Shown here piece by piece: positions 24,557 to 33,315 of a stretch of DNA of 64,000 nucleotides. The number at the start of each line of letters is the position of its first letter. Position 1 is the first letter of the stretch. This DNA comes from Azospirillum sp. B21. GTDB lineage: Bacteria; Pseudomonadota; Alphaproteobacteria; Azospirillales; Azospirillaceae. The position numbers were made by a program, and so were the translations under genes. The stretch is from assembly GCF_008364825.1 (NCBI RefSeq), contig NZ_VTTO01000016.1, forward strand, positions 1-64,000. Reading direction: 5' to 3'. The notes below the pieces were generated by a model, which made no database searches, had not been told where the DNA came from, and saw only the letters and a list, made by a program, of their open reading frames with translations.

Positions 24557-25567
24557 TCAGCGCCGCTCGCTGTCGAGCATCGCCATCTGTTGCGGGGCGT
24601 AGCGGTCGCCGGCGGCCGCACCGGGCGGGACCGCCCGTTCGATCGCGGCGAGGTCATCGGGGGTGAGGTCAAATTCCAGGGCTCCCAGCGCTTCGGTCAG
24701 CCGGTCGCGCCGCCGCGCGCCGACCAGCGGCACAATATCCGAACCGCGCGACAGCACCCAAGCAATCGCGATCTGTGCGACGCTGACGCCCTTCGCCGTG
24801 GCGACCCGGCGCAGTTCCTCGACCAAGGCGAGGTTGTGGTCGAGATTCTCCCCCTGGAAGCGCGGGCTGTGGGCGCGGAAGTCGCCGGTGGCGCCGGCGC
24901 TGTCCCCGACTCTGTCCTTGCTCCAATGGCCGCTGATCAGGCCGCGCGACAGCACGCCATAGGCGGTGATGCCTATGCCGAGTTCGCGGCAGGCCGGCAG
25001 GATGGCGTCCTCGATGCCGCGGGAAATCAGCGCATATTCGATCTGCAGGTCGCAGATCGGGTGGACGGCGGCGGCGCGGCGGATGGTGTCGGCTCCCATC
25101 TCCGACAGGCCGATGTGGCGGACATGGCCGGCCTTCACCATGTCGGCGACGGCGCCGATGGTGTCCTCGATGGGCACGTTCGGGTCGAGGCGGGACGGGC
25201 GGTAGATGTCGATGTGGTCCAGCCCAAGCCGGGTCAGCGTGTGGGCCAGGAAATTCTTCACCGCCGCCGGCCGGGCGTCGTAGCCGAGCCAGCTGCCGTC
25301 CGGCGCGCGCAGGGCGCCGAACTTCACGCTGACCTGGAAGCGGTCGCGCGGCATGCCGCGCACCGCCTCGCCGATCAGCATCTCGTTGTGGCCCATGCCG
25401 TAGAAGTCGCCGGTGTCGAGCAGCGTCACCCCGGCGTCGAGCGCCGCATGGATGGTGGCGATCCCCTCCGCCCGGTCGGCCGGGCCGTACATGTCGGACA
25501 TGCCCATGCAGCCGAGGCCGAGGGCGGAAACGGTGGGGCCGGATGTGCCGAGTGCGCGCGTGTCCAT
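24557..25567 (-). CDS. Aldo/keto reductase
   Basis: 336 residues, (alpha/beta)8-barrel NADPH-dependent oxidoreductase. Start region MDTRALGTSGPTVSALGLGCMGMSDMYG. Three of four catalytic positions are standard: D51, Y56 (DTGDFYGMGHNE) and K82 (VSVKFGA). The usual His of YxxHR is Ser 125 here (DIYRPSRLDP), so the chemistry or specificity may be altered. The start at 25567 has GGAGGG six bases upstream; the ATG at 25579 would add four residues. It is followed closely by tetR and preceded by a large palindromic operator. Confidence 0.9.
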   Translation of the reverse strand: MDTRALGTSGPTVSALGLGCMGMSDMYGPADRAEGIATIHAALDAGVTLLDTGDFYGMGHNEMLIGEAVRGMPRDRFQVSVKFGALRAPDGSWLGYDARPAAVKNFLAHTLTRLGLDHIDIYRPSRLDPNVPIEDTIGAVADMVKAGHVRHIGLSEMGADTIRRAAAVHPICDLQIEYALISRGIEDAILPACRELGIGITAYGVLSRGLISGHWSKDRVGDSAGATGDFRAHSPRFQGENLDHNLALVEELRRVATAKGVSVAQIAIAWVLSRGSDIVPLVGARRRDRLTEALGALEFDLTPDDLAAIERAVPPGAAAGDRYAPQQMAMLDSERR

Positions 25568-25605
25568 GTGTCCCTCCATCGATGCGTGATGGAGAGGTTA
25601 TCCGC

Positions 25606-25641
25606 TATCGACTGACAGATGTCAATATCTGTCAGTCGATA
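25606..25641. promoter_or_regulatory. 36-bp palindromic operator before the aldo/keto reductase-tetR unit
   Basis: Arms TATCGACTGACAGAT (25606-25620) and the exact reverse complement (25627-25641) flank GTCAAT. It ends 39 bases before the reductase start and 15 bases past the glycerate-kinase stop. Size, perfection and context fit a TetR operator for autoregulation. Confidence 0.65.
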
Positions 25642-25655
25642 TTCGTTGTCAGGCC

Positions 25656-26930
25656 TCAGCTGCGGTCGACCACGATCACCCGGAAGTCGTTGACGTTGGT
25701 GCGGGTCGGGCCGGTGACGACCAGATCGCCCAGCGCCTTGAAGAAGCTGTAGCCGTCGTTGTCGGCGAGGAAGGCCTTGGCATCGAGGCCCATCGCCTCG
25801 GCCCGTTTCAGCGTGTCGGGGCGCAGGATGGCGCCGGCATTGTCCTCCGTCCCGTCGATGCCGTCGGTGTCGAAGGCGGCGGCCCAGATGCCGGGATGGC
25901 CGTCCAGCGCCACGGCCAGCGCCAGCAGGAATTCGACATTGCGGCCGCCGCGCCCCTGGCCGCGCACCGTCACCGTGGTCTCGCCGCCGGACAGGATCAC
26001 CGCCGGGACCGGGGCCGGTTGGCCATGGCGGGCGGCCTGCCGGGCGATGCCGGCATGGACCTTGGCAACCTCGCGCGCTTCGCCTTCGATGGCGTCGCCC
26101 AGGATGACGGGAGTGTAGCCACGGTCGCGGGCGAGTGCCGCCGCGGCCTCCAGCGCGTCCTGCGGGGTGGCGATGATGGTGGTCTCGGCGCCGGACAGCC
26201 GCGGGTCGCCGGGCTTGGGCGTTTCGTCCGCCGCCGCTTCGAGGAAGGCGGCCACGGCCGGCGGCGGGGTGATGTCGTATTTTGCCAGGATGGCGCGGGC
26301 GTCGGCGAAGCTGGTCGGGTCGGGCACGGTCGGACCGCTGGCGATCACCGACGGATCGTCTCCCGGCACGTCGGAGACCAGCAGCGAGACGACGCGCGCC
26401 GGGTGGGCCATGGCCGCCAGCCGGCCGCCCTTCACCGCCGACAGATGCTTGCGCACGCAGTTCATCTCGCCGATGTCGGCGCCGCTCTTCAGCAGGGCTT
26501 TGGCGACGGCGCGCTTGTCGTCCAGCGTGATGCCGGGCGCCGGCAGGGCCAGCAGGGCGGAGCCGCCGCCGGAGATCAGGCAGAGCACGAGGTCGTCGGC
26601 GGTCAGCCCCTGCACCATCTCGACGATGCGCTGCGCCGCCTCCTGCCCGGCGGCATCGGGCACCGGATGGCTGGCCTGCACCACCTCGATCCGCTCGGTC
26701 GGCAGGTCATGGTCGTAGCGGGTGACGACGAGGCCGGTGAGCGGCCCCGGCCAATGGTCTTCCACCGTCTTCGCCATGGCCGCCGCCGCCTTGCCGGCGC
26801 CGATGACGACCGTGCGGCCCTTCGGCGGCTGCGGCAGGGCCGCCGGCAGCCGGGTCTCGGCAGTCACCGCGGTCAGCGCCGCCTGGAACAGGTCGTGGAG
26901 CAGGGCGTCTGTGGTCATGGCGGTGCTCAT
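25656..26930 (-). CDS. Glycerate 2-kinase (DUF4147/MOFRL family)
   Basis: 424 residues. Phosphorylates D-glycerate to 2-phosphoglycerate; older annotations call this family hydroxypyruvate reductase TtuD. The DUF4147 N-terminal domain has GRTVVIGAGKAAAAMAKTVE and CLISGGGSALLALPAPGI. The MOFRL C-terminal domain has VILSGGETTVTVRGQGRGGRNVEFLLA and the DTDGIDGTEDNAGA motif. The start at 26930 (MSTAMTTDALL) is preferred; an ATG at 26918 is an alternative, and the longer frame to 27119 reads through a repeat. It lies downstream of glxR and hyi on the same strand, separated by the 164-bp repeat R2, and completes conversion of tartronate semialdehyde to 2-phosphoglycerate. Confidence 0.92.
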   Translation of the reverse strand: MSTAMTTDALLHDLFQAALTAVTAETRLPAALPQPPKGRTVVIGAGKAAAAMAKTVEDHWPGPLTGLVVTRYDHDLPTERIEVVQASHPVPDAAGQEAAQRIVEMVQGLTADDLVLCLISGGGSALLALPAPGITLDDKRAVAKALLKSGADIGEMNCVRKHLSAVKGGRLAAMAHPARVVSLLVSDVPGDDPSVIASGPTVPDPTSFADARAILAKYDITPPPAVAAFLEAAADETPKPGDPRLSGAETTIIATPQDALEAAAALARDRGYTPVILGDAIEGEAREVAKVHAGIARQAARHGQPAPVPAVILSGGETTVTVRGQGRGGRNVEFLLALAVALDGHPGIWAAAFDTDGIDGTEDNAGAILRPDTLKRAEAMGLDAKAFLADNDGYSFFKALGDLVVTGPTRTNVNDFRVIVVDRS

Positions 26931-27026
26931 GGTCGCGTGGGGAGCGGGGCGGATAGGATGCACGGGAATGAAGGGTTGGGGAATGGTGCGGGTGGGGTGG
27001 GGGTGTTGGAGCGTTGCGGCGTTACA

Positions 27027-27190
27027 CCCCCACCTATCCTCCCCCGCTGGGCGGGGGAGGGACTGCCGCCGTTTTCCCGTATCAGCGCTTGTCCCCTCCC
27101 CCGCCCAGCTCTCGCACAAAGCTATGCTTTGTGCTGACGCGGCAGGCGGACCGTAGGTCCGCTGAGAGCGGGGGAGGGTTAGGGTGGGGG
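27027..27190. repeat. Palindromic repeat, full-length 164-bp copy R2 (CCCTCCCCCGC subfamily)
   Basis: Outer ends CCCCCACC... and ...GGTGGGGG. Inside are the hairpin CCTCCCCCGC-TGG-GCGGGGGAGG and a nested module with the stems CACAAAGC/GCTTTGTG and GCGGACC/GGTCCGC. It is about 96% identical by eye (seven differences) to the reverse complement of R7 (61786-61949). It separates glxR from the glycerate-kinase gene. Confidence 0.85.
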
Positions 27191-27218
27191 CAGCGTTAGC
27201 CGACGACTCTCCACCCGC

Positions 27219-28103
27219 TCACTTCGCCCCCACCTCATGCCCCGCCAGCAGTTCCAACGCGCGCAGCATGCCGGAGTGATCCCAGGCCGAGCCGCCCTGC
27301 GCGGCGCAAGCGTTGAACAGCTGCTGGCAGCTCGCCGTGTGCGGCAGCGACAGGTTCAGCGCCTTGGCGCCGCTCAGCGCGAGGTTGAGGTCCTTCTGGT
27401 GCAACTCGATGCGGAAGCCGGGGGTGAAGTTGCGGTTGATCATCCGCTCGCCATGGACCTCCAGGATGCGCGAGGAGGCGAAGCCGCCCATCAGCGCCTG
27501 ACGGACCTTGGCGGGATCGGCGCCGGCCTTGGAGGCGAACAGCAGGGCCTCGGCCACCGCCTCGATGGTCAGGGCGACGATGATCTGGTTGGCGACCTTG
27601 GTGGTCTGGCCGTCGCCGTTGCCGCCGACCAGCGTGACGTTCTTGCCCATCTTGTCGAACAGCGGCTTGACCGTGTCGAAGGCCTCCTGCGGGCCGCCGA
27701 CCATGATGGTCAGCGACGCGGCCTTGGCCCCGACCTCGCCGCCCGACACCGGGGCGTCGAGGTAGGAGCAGCCGAGGTCGTTGATGCGCTTGGCGTATTC
27801 CTTGGTCTCGATGGGGGAGATCGAGGACATGTCGACCACGATCTTGCCCGCCGACAGGCCGGCGGCGACGCCGTTTTCGCCGAACAGGGCGGCGCCGACA
27901 TGGGGCGTGTCCGGCACCATGATGATGATGACCTCGGCCGCCGCCGCGACCTCCTGGCCGCTCGGGCAGGGGATGGCGCCCTTGTCGGTCAGCTCGGCCG
28001 GCACCGGCTTGATGTCGTGAACATAGAGCGTGTGACCGGCGTCCAGCAGATGCCCCGCCATCGGGGTGCCCATGATGCCGAGACCGATGAATCCGACCTT
28101 CAT
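27219..28103 (-). CDS. glxR: 2-Hydroxy-3-oxopropionate (tartronate semialdehyde) reductase
   Basis: 294 residues, beta-hydroxyacid dehydrogenase family. The N-terminal NAD(P) loop is MKVGFIGLGIMGTPMAGHLLDAGH. The substrate-binding signature DAPVSGGEVGAKAASLTIMVGG follows, and the catalytic Lys is in GQTTKVANQIIVALTIEA. It reduces tartronate semialdehyde to D-glycerate. It lies between hyi upstream and glycerate 2-kinase downstream on the same strand, so the three form a glyoxylate/glycerate module. The stop is 29 bases from repeat R2. Confidence 0.93.
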   Translation of the reverse strand: MKVGFIGLGIMGTPMAGHLLDAGHTLYVHDIKPVPAELTDKGAIPCPSGQEVAAAAEVIIIMVPDTPHVGAALFGENGVAAGLSAGKIVVDMSSISPIETKEYAKRINDLGCSYLDAPVSGGEVGAKAASLTIMVGGPQEAFDTVKPLFDKMGKNVTLVGGNGDGQTTKVANQIIVALTIEAVAEALLFASKAGADPAKVRQALMGGFASSRILEVHGERMINRNFTPGFRIELHQKDLNLALSGAKALNLSLPHTASCQQLFNACAAQGGSAWDHSGMLRALELLAGHEVGAK

Positions 28104-28139
28104 GACTGTGGTCCTTTCTCGCGTGATGTTGGGGACGCC

Positions 28140-28934
28140 TCAGGCGTGCGCCGGTTCGGTCTTGTAGGGGGCGAACCAGCCGAGCCCCTCGTCCGTCGTC
28201 GTCTTCGGCTTGTATTCGCAGCCGACCCAGCCGCGGTAGCCGATGGCGTCCAGATGCTTGAACAGGAAGGGATAATTGATCTCGCCGGTGCCGGGCTCGA
28301 AGCGGCCGGGGTTGTCGGCCAGCTGGACATGGGCGATGCGGGCGAGGTTGGCCTCGATCGTGCGGGCCAGATCGCCTTCCATGATCTGCATGTGGTAGAT
28401 GTCGTACTGCACGTACAGATTGCCGGAGCCGACCTTAGCGATCAGGTCCAGCGCCTGTTTGGTGCGGTTCAGGTAGAAGCCGGGGATGTCGCGGGTGTTG
28501 ATCGGCTCGATCAGCAGCTTGATCCCGGCCCCGGCCAGCGCGTCGGCGGCATAGGCGAGGTTTCCGGTCAGCGTGCTTTCCGCCGCGGCGGCGTCGCCCC
28601 CCTGCGGCAGGATGCCGACGAGGCAGTTGACCTGTTTGCAGCCCAGCGTGCCGGCATAGTCGATGGCGCGGGCGACGCCGTCGCGGAACTCCTGGACGCG
28701 GTCGGGCATGATGGCGATGCCGCGCTCGCCGCCGCCCCAGTTGCCGGCGGGCAGGTTGTGCAGGACCTGGGTCAGGCCATGCTGGCGCAGCTTCTCGGCC
28801 AGCGCGTCGGCGGGGAAGTCGTAGGGGAACAGATACTCCACGCCACGAAAGCCGGCATCGGCCGCCGCGGCGAATCGGTCGAGGAAGGGATGCTCGTTGT
28901 AGAGCATCGTCAGGTTGGCGGCGAACTGCACCAT
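28140..28934 (-). CDS. hyi: Hydroxypyruvate isomerase
   Basis: 264 residues, AP-endonuclease-2-like TIM barrel. Converts hydroxypyruvate to tartronate semialdehyde. Family features include FAANLTMLYNEHPFLDRFAAAADAGFRGVEYLFPYDFPA at the N-terminus and metal-binding acidic/His positions in LLIEPINTRDIPGFYL, YVQYDIYHMQIMEGDLA and HVQLADNPGRFEPGTGEINY. It heads the hyi-glxR-glycerate kinase run. Glyoxylate carboligase, often its neighbour, is not in the window. The promoter region is shared with divergent fadH. Confidence 0.93.
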   Translation of the reverse strand: MVQFAANLTMLYNEHPFLDRFAAAADAGFRGVEYLFPYDFPADALAEKLRQHGLTQVLHNLPAGNWGGGERGIAIMPDRVQEFRDGVARAIDYAGTLGCKQVNCLVGILPQGGDAAAAESTLTGNLAYAADALAGAGIKLLIEPINTRDIPGFYLNRTKQALDLIAKVGSGNLYVQYDIYHMQIMEGDLARTIEANLARIAHVQLADNPGRFEPGTGEINYPFLFKHLDAIGYRGWVGCEYKPKTTTDEGLGWFAPYKTEPAHA

Positions 28935-29109
28935 GGCCGAACTCCCGGTTGCGCGAATTGGCCGCCGCGGATGGAGGGGCGGCCCTTGGGTCGGGAGCTT
29001 GACCGCCGCGCCGGGCCTTGAGCCAGTTCGTCGGACGGCTTTTTCATCCAGCGGAAAGCGTGGCGGGCGAACAATGCGGAAGAGGGCGCGTGGGTCGTTG
29101 CGGAACCAT

Positions 29110-29127
29110 GTTGACGCTTACGTCAAC
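29110..29127. promoter_or_regulatory. Palindromic operator-like site upstream of fadH
   Basis: GTTGACG-CTTA-CGTCAAC is a perfect palindrome with 7-bp arms, 84 bases before the fadH start and about 175 from hyi. The TTGACG...CGTCAA form resembles operators described for MerR-type regulators of fatty-acid and branched-chain degradation. No such regulator is in the window. Confidence 0.45.
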
Positions 29128-29210
29128 TCGAACTAGGCTCCGCAGCACGGATCATCCGTATCCCCAGCGCCACCAGAAGCGCCGTCTTCAAAAGCCGGAG
29201 GAACCACCCA

Positions 29211-31274
29211 GTGAGCCAGCCCGTGACCATGCCCGGCTCCCAGCCCTACCCGCATCTGCTGGCCCCGCTCGACCTCGGCTTCACGGTACTGAAGAACCGG
29301 GTGCTGATGGGGTCGATGCACACCGGGCTGGAGGACCGCCGCCGCCACTTCCCACGGCTGGCCACCTATTTCGCCGAGCGGGCGCGTGGCGGGGTCGGGC
29401 TGATGGTGACCGGTGGATTCTCGCCGAATGTGGAGGGCTGGCTGTCGCCCTTCGGCTCCACCCTGGCGCGGCATGGCGCGGCGCGGGCGCACCGGGTCAT
29501 CACCGACGCGGTCCATGCCGAAGGCGGCAAGATCGCGCTGCAGATCCTGCATGCCGGCCGCTATGCCTACAGCCCGCTGTCGGTGGCGCCGTCGCGCATC
29601 AAGTCGCCGATCACCCCCTTCACCCCGCGCGCCCTAACCGCGCGGGGGGTGGAGCGCCAGATCCGCGCCTATGTCCGCTGCGCCGAGCTGGCGCGCGAGG
29701 CCGGCTATGACGGGGTGGAGGTGATGGGGTCGGAAGGCTACCTGATCAACCAGTTCCTGGTGACCCACACCAACCAGCGCACCGACAAATGGGGCGGCTC
29801 GTACGAGAACCGCATGCGCTTCCCGGTGGAGATCGTGTCACGCATGCGCGAGGCGGTCGGGCGCGACTTCATCATCATCTATCGCCTCTCCATGCTGGAC
29901 CTGATCCCCGACGGCAGCACATGGGAGGAGGTGGTGCAGCTTGCCCAGGCCATCGAGACGGCCGGGGCCACCATCATCAACACCGGCATCGGCTGGCACG
30001 AGGCGCGGGTGCCGACCATCGCCACCAGCGTGCCGCGCGCCAACTTCGCCTGGGTGACGGGGAAGCTGAAAGAGGCGGTGTCGATCCCGCTCTGCACCAC
30101 CAACCGCATCAACACGCCCGAGGTCGGCGACGCGGTGATCGGCGAAGGGCTGGCCGACATGGTGTCGATGGCGCGGCCCTTCCTGGCCGACCCGGACTTC
30201 GTCGCCAAGGCGGCGGCGGGCAGGCCGGAGGCGATCAACACCTGCATCGCCTGCAACCAAGCCTGCCTGGATCATATCTTTTCCGGCAAGACGGCCAGCT
30301 GTCTGGTCAACCCGCGCGCCTGCCACGAGACGGAACTGGTGATCGCCCCCGCCCGGCAGCGCAAGCGTGTCGCCGTGGTCGGCGCCGGCCCGGCCGGGCT
30401 GGCCTGCGCCACCACCGCGGCGGAGCGCGGGCACGAGGTGCATCTGTTCGACGGAGCCGAGGAGATCGGCGGCCAGTTCAACATGGCCAAGCTGATCCCC
30501 GGCAAGGAGGAGTTCCACGAGACGGTGCGCTATTTCCGCAACCGGCTGGCGGAAACGGGGGTGGCGCTGCATCTGGGCCGGCGGGTGAGCGCCGGCGACC
30601 TGACTGGCGCCGGGTTCGATGCGGTGGTTCTGGCGACCGGGGTGGTGCCGCGCGACCCGAAGATCCCCGGCCAGGACCATCCGAAGGTGCTGACCTATGT
30701 CGACGTGCTGCGCGGCGCGAAGCCGGTGGGCCGCCGCGTCGCCGTGGTGGGGGCCGGCGGAATCGGCTTCGACCTTGCCGAATTCCTGGCGCATGAGGGG
30801 CCGTCGCCCAGCCTGGAGCCGGCGCTGTGGCGTGCCGAATGGGGTGTTGCCGACCCGGCCGAAGCGCGCGGCGGCGTCGCGGGCATCCGTCCGCACCTGA
30901 CGCCCCCGGCGCGGGAGATCGTCCTGCTCCAGCGCAAGGCGAGCAAACCCGGCGCCGGGCTGGGCAAGACCACCGGATGGATCCACCGCGCCCAGCTGAA
31001 GATGAAGAACATCCAGGCGCTGTCCGGGGTGAATTACGAACGCATCGACGACGAGGGGCTGACCGTCAGTTTCGGCGAGAAGCGCGAGCGGGTGCAGACG
31101 CTGGCCGTCGACAGCATCGTGCTGTGCACGGGTCAGGAGCCGCTGCGCGAGTTGCAGGCCCCGTTGGAGGCTGCCGGCCTTGCCGTCCACCTGATCGGCG
31201 GCGCCGACGTCGCGGCGGAACTGGACGCCAAGCGCGCCATCGCCCAGGGAACCAAGCTGGCGGCTGAACTATAA
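29211..31274 (+). CDS. fadH: 2,4-Dienoyl-CoA reductase (NADPH)
   Basis: 687 residues. Reduces 2,4-dienoyl-CoA during beta-oxidation of unsaturated fatty acids, using FMN, FAD and a 4Fe-4S cluster. The N-terminal TIM barrel starts LLAPLDLGFTVLKNRVLMGSMHTGLE, almost word for word the E. coli pattern. IIYRLSMLDL and INTGIGWHEARVPTIAT are conserved. The iron-sulfur Cys are C345, C348, C352 and C364. The FAD domain begins VAVVGAGPAGLACATTAAERG and a NAD(P) domain VAVVGAGGIGFDLAEFLA. GKTTGWIHR is also family-specific. The GTG start at 29211 has GGAGGA nine bases upstream. It is divergent from hyi. Confidence 0.95.
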   Translation: MSQPVTMPGSQPYPHLLAPLDLGFTVLKNRVLMGSMHTGLEDRRRHFPRLATYFAERARGGVGLMVTGGFSPNVEGWLSPFGSTLARHGAARAHRVITDAVHAEGGKIALQILHAGRYAYSPLSVAPSRIKSPITPFTPRALTARGVERQIRAYVRCAELAREAGYDGVEVMGSEGYLINQFLVTHTNQRTDKWGGSYENRMRFPVEIVSRMREAVGRDFIIIYRLSMLDLIPDGSTWEEVVQLAQAIETAGATIINTGIGWHEARVPTIATSVPRANFAWVTGKLKEAVSIPLCTTNRINTPEVGDAVIGEGLADMVSMARPFLADPDFVAKAAAGRPEAINTCIACNQACLDHIFSGKTASCLVNPRACHETELVIAPARQRKRVAVVGAGPAGLACATTAAERGHEVHLFDGAEEIGGQFNMAKLIPGKEEFHETVRYFRNRLAETGVALHLGRRVSAGDLTGAGFDAVVLATGVVPRDPKIPGQDHPKVLTYVDVLRGAKPVGRRVAVVGAGGIGFDLAEFLAHEGPSPSLEPALWRAEWGVADPAEARGGVAGIRPHLTPPAREIVLLQRKASKPGAGLGKTTGWIHRAQLKMKNIQALSGVNYERIDDEGLTVSFGEKRERVQTLAVDSIVLCTGQEPLRELQAPLEAAGLAVHLIGGADVAAELDAKRAIAQGTKLAAEL

Positions 31275-31374
31275 GGGCGCGCCGCCCTTCCCTCCACAGC
31301 CATGACGGGAGTGCGGGCGCCTTTGTCACACCCGTACGCGACGGGGGATGAGCGAAATTGCTTGCCGCCCTAGC

Positions 31375-31390
31375 TGATATATTAGTATTC
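31375..31390. promoter_or_regulatory. Operator-like AT-rich site upstream of gntR
   Basis: The core ATATTAGTAT (31379-31388) is the exact reverse complement of ATACTAATAT found upstream of the TRAP transporter genes (34459-34468). It is AT-rich in GC-rich surroundings and lies 36 bases before the GntR-family gene. Confidence 0.55.
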
Positions 31391-31423
31391 TGGTGACAGT
31401 CGCTCCTGAGGAGGCTGGACGCC

Positions 31424-32230
31424 ATGCCATCTGGCAATCCGCCGGCCAAAACCGGTTCCACCGCTGCCACCCGTCCGGCCAAGCCGGGCAAGACCGCCCC
31501 ACTGCAGATCCGCCCGCCGGCCCGGCGCGACGTGCGGCGCGGCCCGACGGCCGCCGACGCCATCCACCGCGACCTGCGGGCGGAGATCGTGTCGCTGCGG
31601 CGCAAGCCGGGCGACCCGATCGTCGAGAAGCAGATCGCCGAAGCCTATGGCGTCAGCCGCACGCCGGTGCGCGAGGCGGTGCTGAGGCTGGCGGACGAGG
31701 GGCTGATCGAGATTTTCCCGCAATCCGGCACCTTCGTCGCCCGCATCCCGCTGGAGGCGCTGCCGGAAGCCGGCGTGATCCGCAAGGTGCTGGAGCGCGC
31801 CACCGTACGCTTCGCCGCGGAGCGTGCCAGCCGCAGCCAGATCGCCGCCCTGCGCGCCTGCCTGGAGCAGCAGCGCGAGGTCGATGCGGCCGGCGATGCC
31901 AACGGCTTCCATCAGGCCGACGAGACCTTCCACGCCCTGATCACCGAAATGGCGGGCTATCCCGGATTCTGGACGATCATCCAGCAGGCCAAGGTCCAGC
32001 TCGACCGCTGCCGGCGGCTGACCCTGCCGGTTCCCGGCCGCATGCGCACGGTGATCGCCGAACATGAGGCCATCGTCGAGGGCATTGCCGCCCACGACCC
32101 GGACCGGGCCGAACGGAGCCTGATCCTGCACCTGGACAACCTGCAGATCACGGTGGACGACGTGCGCAACGCCGCGCCGCTCTATTTCTCCGGCAGCCTG
32201 ACCGACGCAGTCATGGAAGGAACGCCCTGA
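31424..32230 (+). CDS. GntR-family regulator, FadR subfamily (FCD domain)
   Basis: 268 residues. An unusual 40-residue Pro/Lys/Ala-rich N-terminal tail precedes the winged helix (AADAIHRDLRAEIVSLRRKPGDPIVEKQIAEAYGVSRTPVREAVLRLADEGLIEIFPQSGTFV summarised: core VSRTPVREAVLRLADEGLI). The FCD effector domain follows, with metal-binding His positions in HQADETFHALI, EHEAIVEGIAAHD and LILHLDNLQ. It overlaps the Gfo/Idh oxidoreductase start by one base (TGATG). A shared 10-mer in front of this gene and of dctP suggests that it also controls the TRAP transporter. Likely ligand: a sugar acid, by analogy with the subfamily. Confidence 0.9.
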   Translation: MPSGNPPAKTGSTAATRPAKPGKTAPLQIRPPARRDVRRGPTAADAIHRDLRAEIVSLRRKPGDPIVEKQIAEAYGVSRTPVREAVLRLADEGLIEIFPQSGTFVARIPLEALPEAGVIRKVLERATVRFAAERASRSQIAALRACLEQQREVDAAGDANGFHQADETFHALITEMAGYPGFWTIIQQAKVQLDRCRRLTLPVPGRMRTVIAEHEAIVEGIAAHDPDRAERSLILHLDNLQITVDDVRNAAPLYFSGSLTDAVMEGTP

Positions 32231-33315
32231 TGGCCGCCCCGATCACCCCTTCGGTTGCACCCGGCCGCCGCCGCATCGGCGTGATCGGCCTCGGCATGGC
32301 CTCGGCGCCCCATGCGCAGAGCCTGATCGACCTTCAGGACCGGGTGGAGGTGGCGGGCTGCTTCAGCCCGTCGGCCGAGCGACGCGCGGCCTTCGCCGCC
32401 CGCCACGGCCTGCCGACGGTCGACCGGATGGAGGCCTTGCTTGAGGATCCGACGCTGTCGGCCGTCCTGCTGCTGACCCCGCCCGACAGCCATGCCGAAC
32501 TGGTCGCCCGCTGTGCCGCCGCCGGCAAGCATGTGCTGCTGGAAAAGCCGCTGGACGCCACGCCGGAGGGCGCGCGCGCCGTGGTCTCGGCGATGGAGGC
32601 GGCCGGGCTGACGCTGGGCGTCGTCCTGCAGCACCGGTTCCGCGCCTCGGTGGAGCGGCTGGCCGGGCTGATGCGCGACGGCACGCTGGGCCGGCCGCTG
32701 TCGGCGGCTGTGTCGGTGCGCTGGTGGCGCGACGCCGCCTATTACGACCAGCCCGGCCGAGGGATGAAGTCGCGGGACGGCGGCGGGGTGCTGCTGACCC
32801 AGGCGATCCACACGCTGGACGCCTTCGTCGGGCTGCTCGGCCTGCCGGAGCGTGTCGCCGGCTTCGCCGCCACCAGCGTGCTTCGCAGCCCGGCCACGGG
32901 CATGGGTAAAAGCATGGATACGGAAGACGTGGTCGCCGCCGCCCTCCGCTATGGCAACGGGATGCTGGCGACCATCGACGCCACCACAGCCGCCTATCCC
33001 GGCTATCCGGAGCGGATCGAGATCGCCGGAACCGGCGGGTCCGCCGTGCTGTCCGGCGACCGGCTGGAGGTGCAGCTGGTCGGCGGCGAGCGCATCTCCG
33101 CCGGTGAGGACGGTGCCACGCTGGGCGGCGGCGCCGACCCGATGGCTTTCTCGCACCAGCATCACCGGGCCGTGCTGTCCGACTTCCTCGACGCGCTCGA
33201 CGAAGGGCGCCGGCCGCGGGTGGACGGGCGGGAGGCGCTGAAGGTGCACCGCCTGATCGAGGCCATCCTGCAAGCCGCCGACGGCGGCACAACCGTGGAG
33301 GTGGCCGAACCCTGA
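32230..33315 (+). CDS. Gfo/Idh/MocA-family NAD(P)-dependent oxidoreductase
   Basis: 361 residues. The N-terminal Rossmann fold has RRRIGVIGLGMASAPHAQSLIDL. The family EKP motif is intact (HVLLEKPLDATPEGARAVV), and the C-terminal substrate domain starts near GVVLQHRFRASVERLAGLM, with the conserved GGGVLLTQAIHTLDAFVGLLG containing the catalytic-region His. It would act on a sugar, polyol or sugar acid. Translationally coupled to the gntR regulator, which probably regulates it. It could feed on the substrate brought in by the TRAP system 1.4 kb downstream. Confidence 0.9.
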   Translation: MAAPITPSVAPGRRRIGVIGLGMASAPHAQSLIDLQDRVEVAGCFSPSAERRAAFAARHGLPTVDRMEALLEDPTLSAVLLLTPPDSHAELVARCAAAGKHVLLEKPLDATPEGARAVVSAMEAAGLTLGVVLQHRFRASVERLAGLMRDGTLGRPLSAAVSVRWWRDAAYYDQPGRGMKSRDGGGVLLTQAIHTLDAFVGLLGLPERVAGFAATSVLRSPATGMGKSMDTEDVVAAALRYGNGMLATIDATTAAYPGYPERIEIAGTGGSAVLSGDRLEVQLVGGERISAGEDGATLGGGADPMAFSHQHHRAVLSDFLDALDEGRRPRVDGREALKVHRLIEAILQAADGGTTVEVAEP

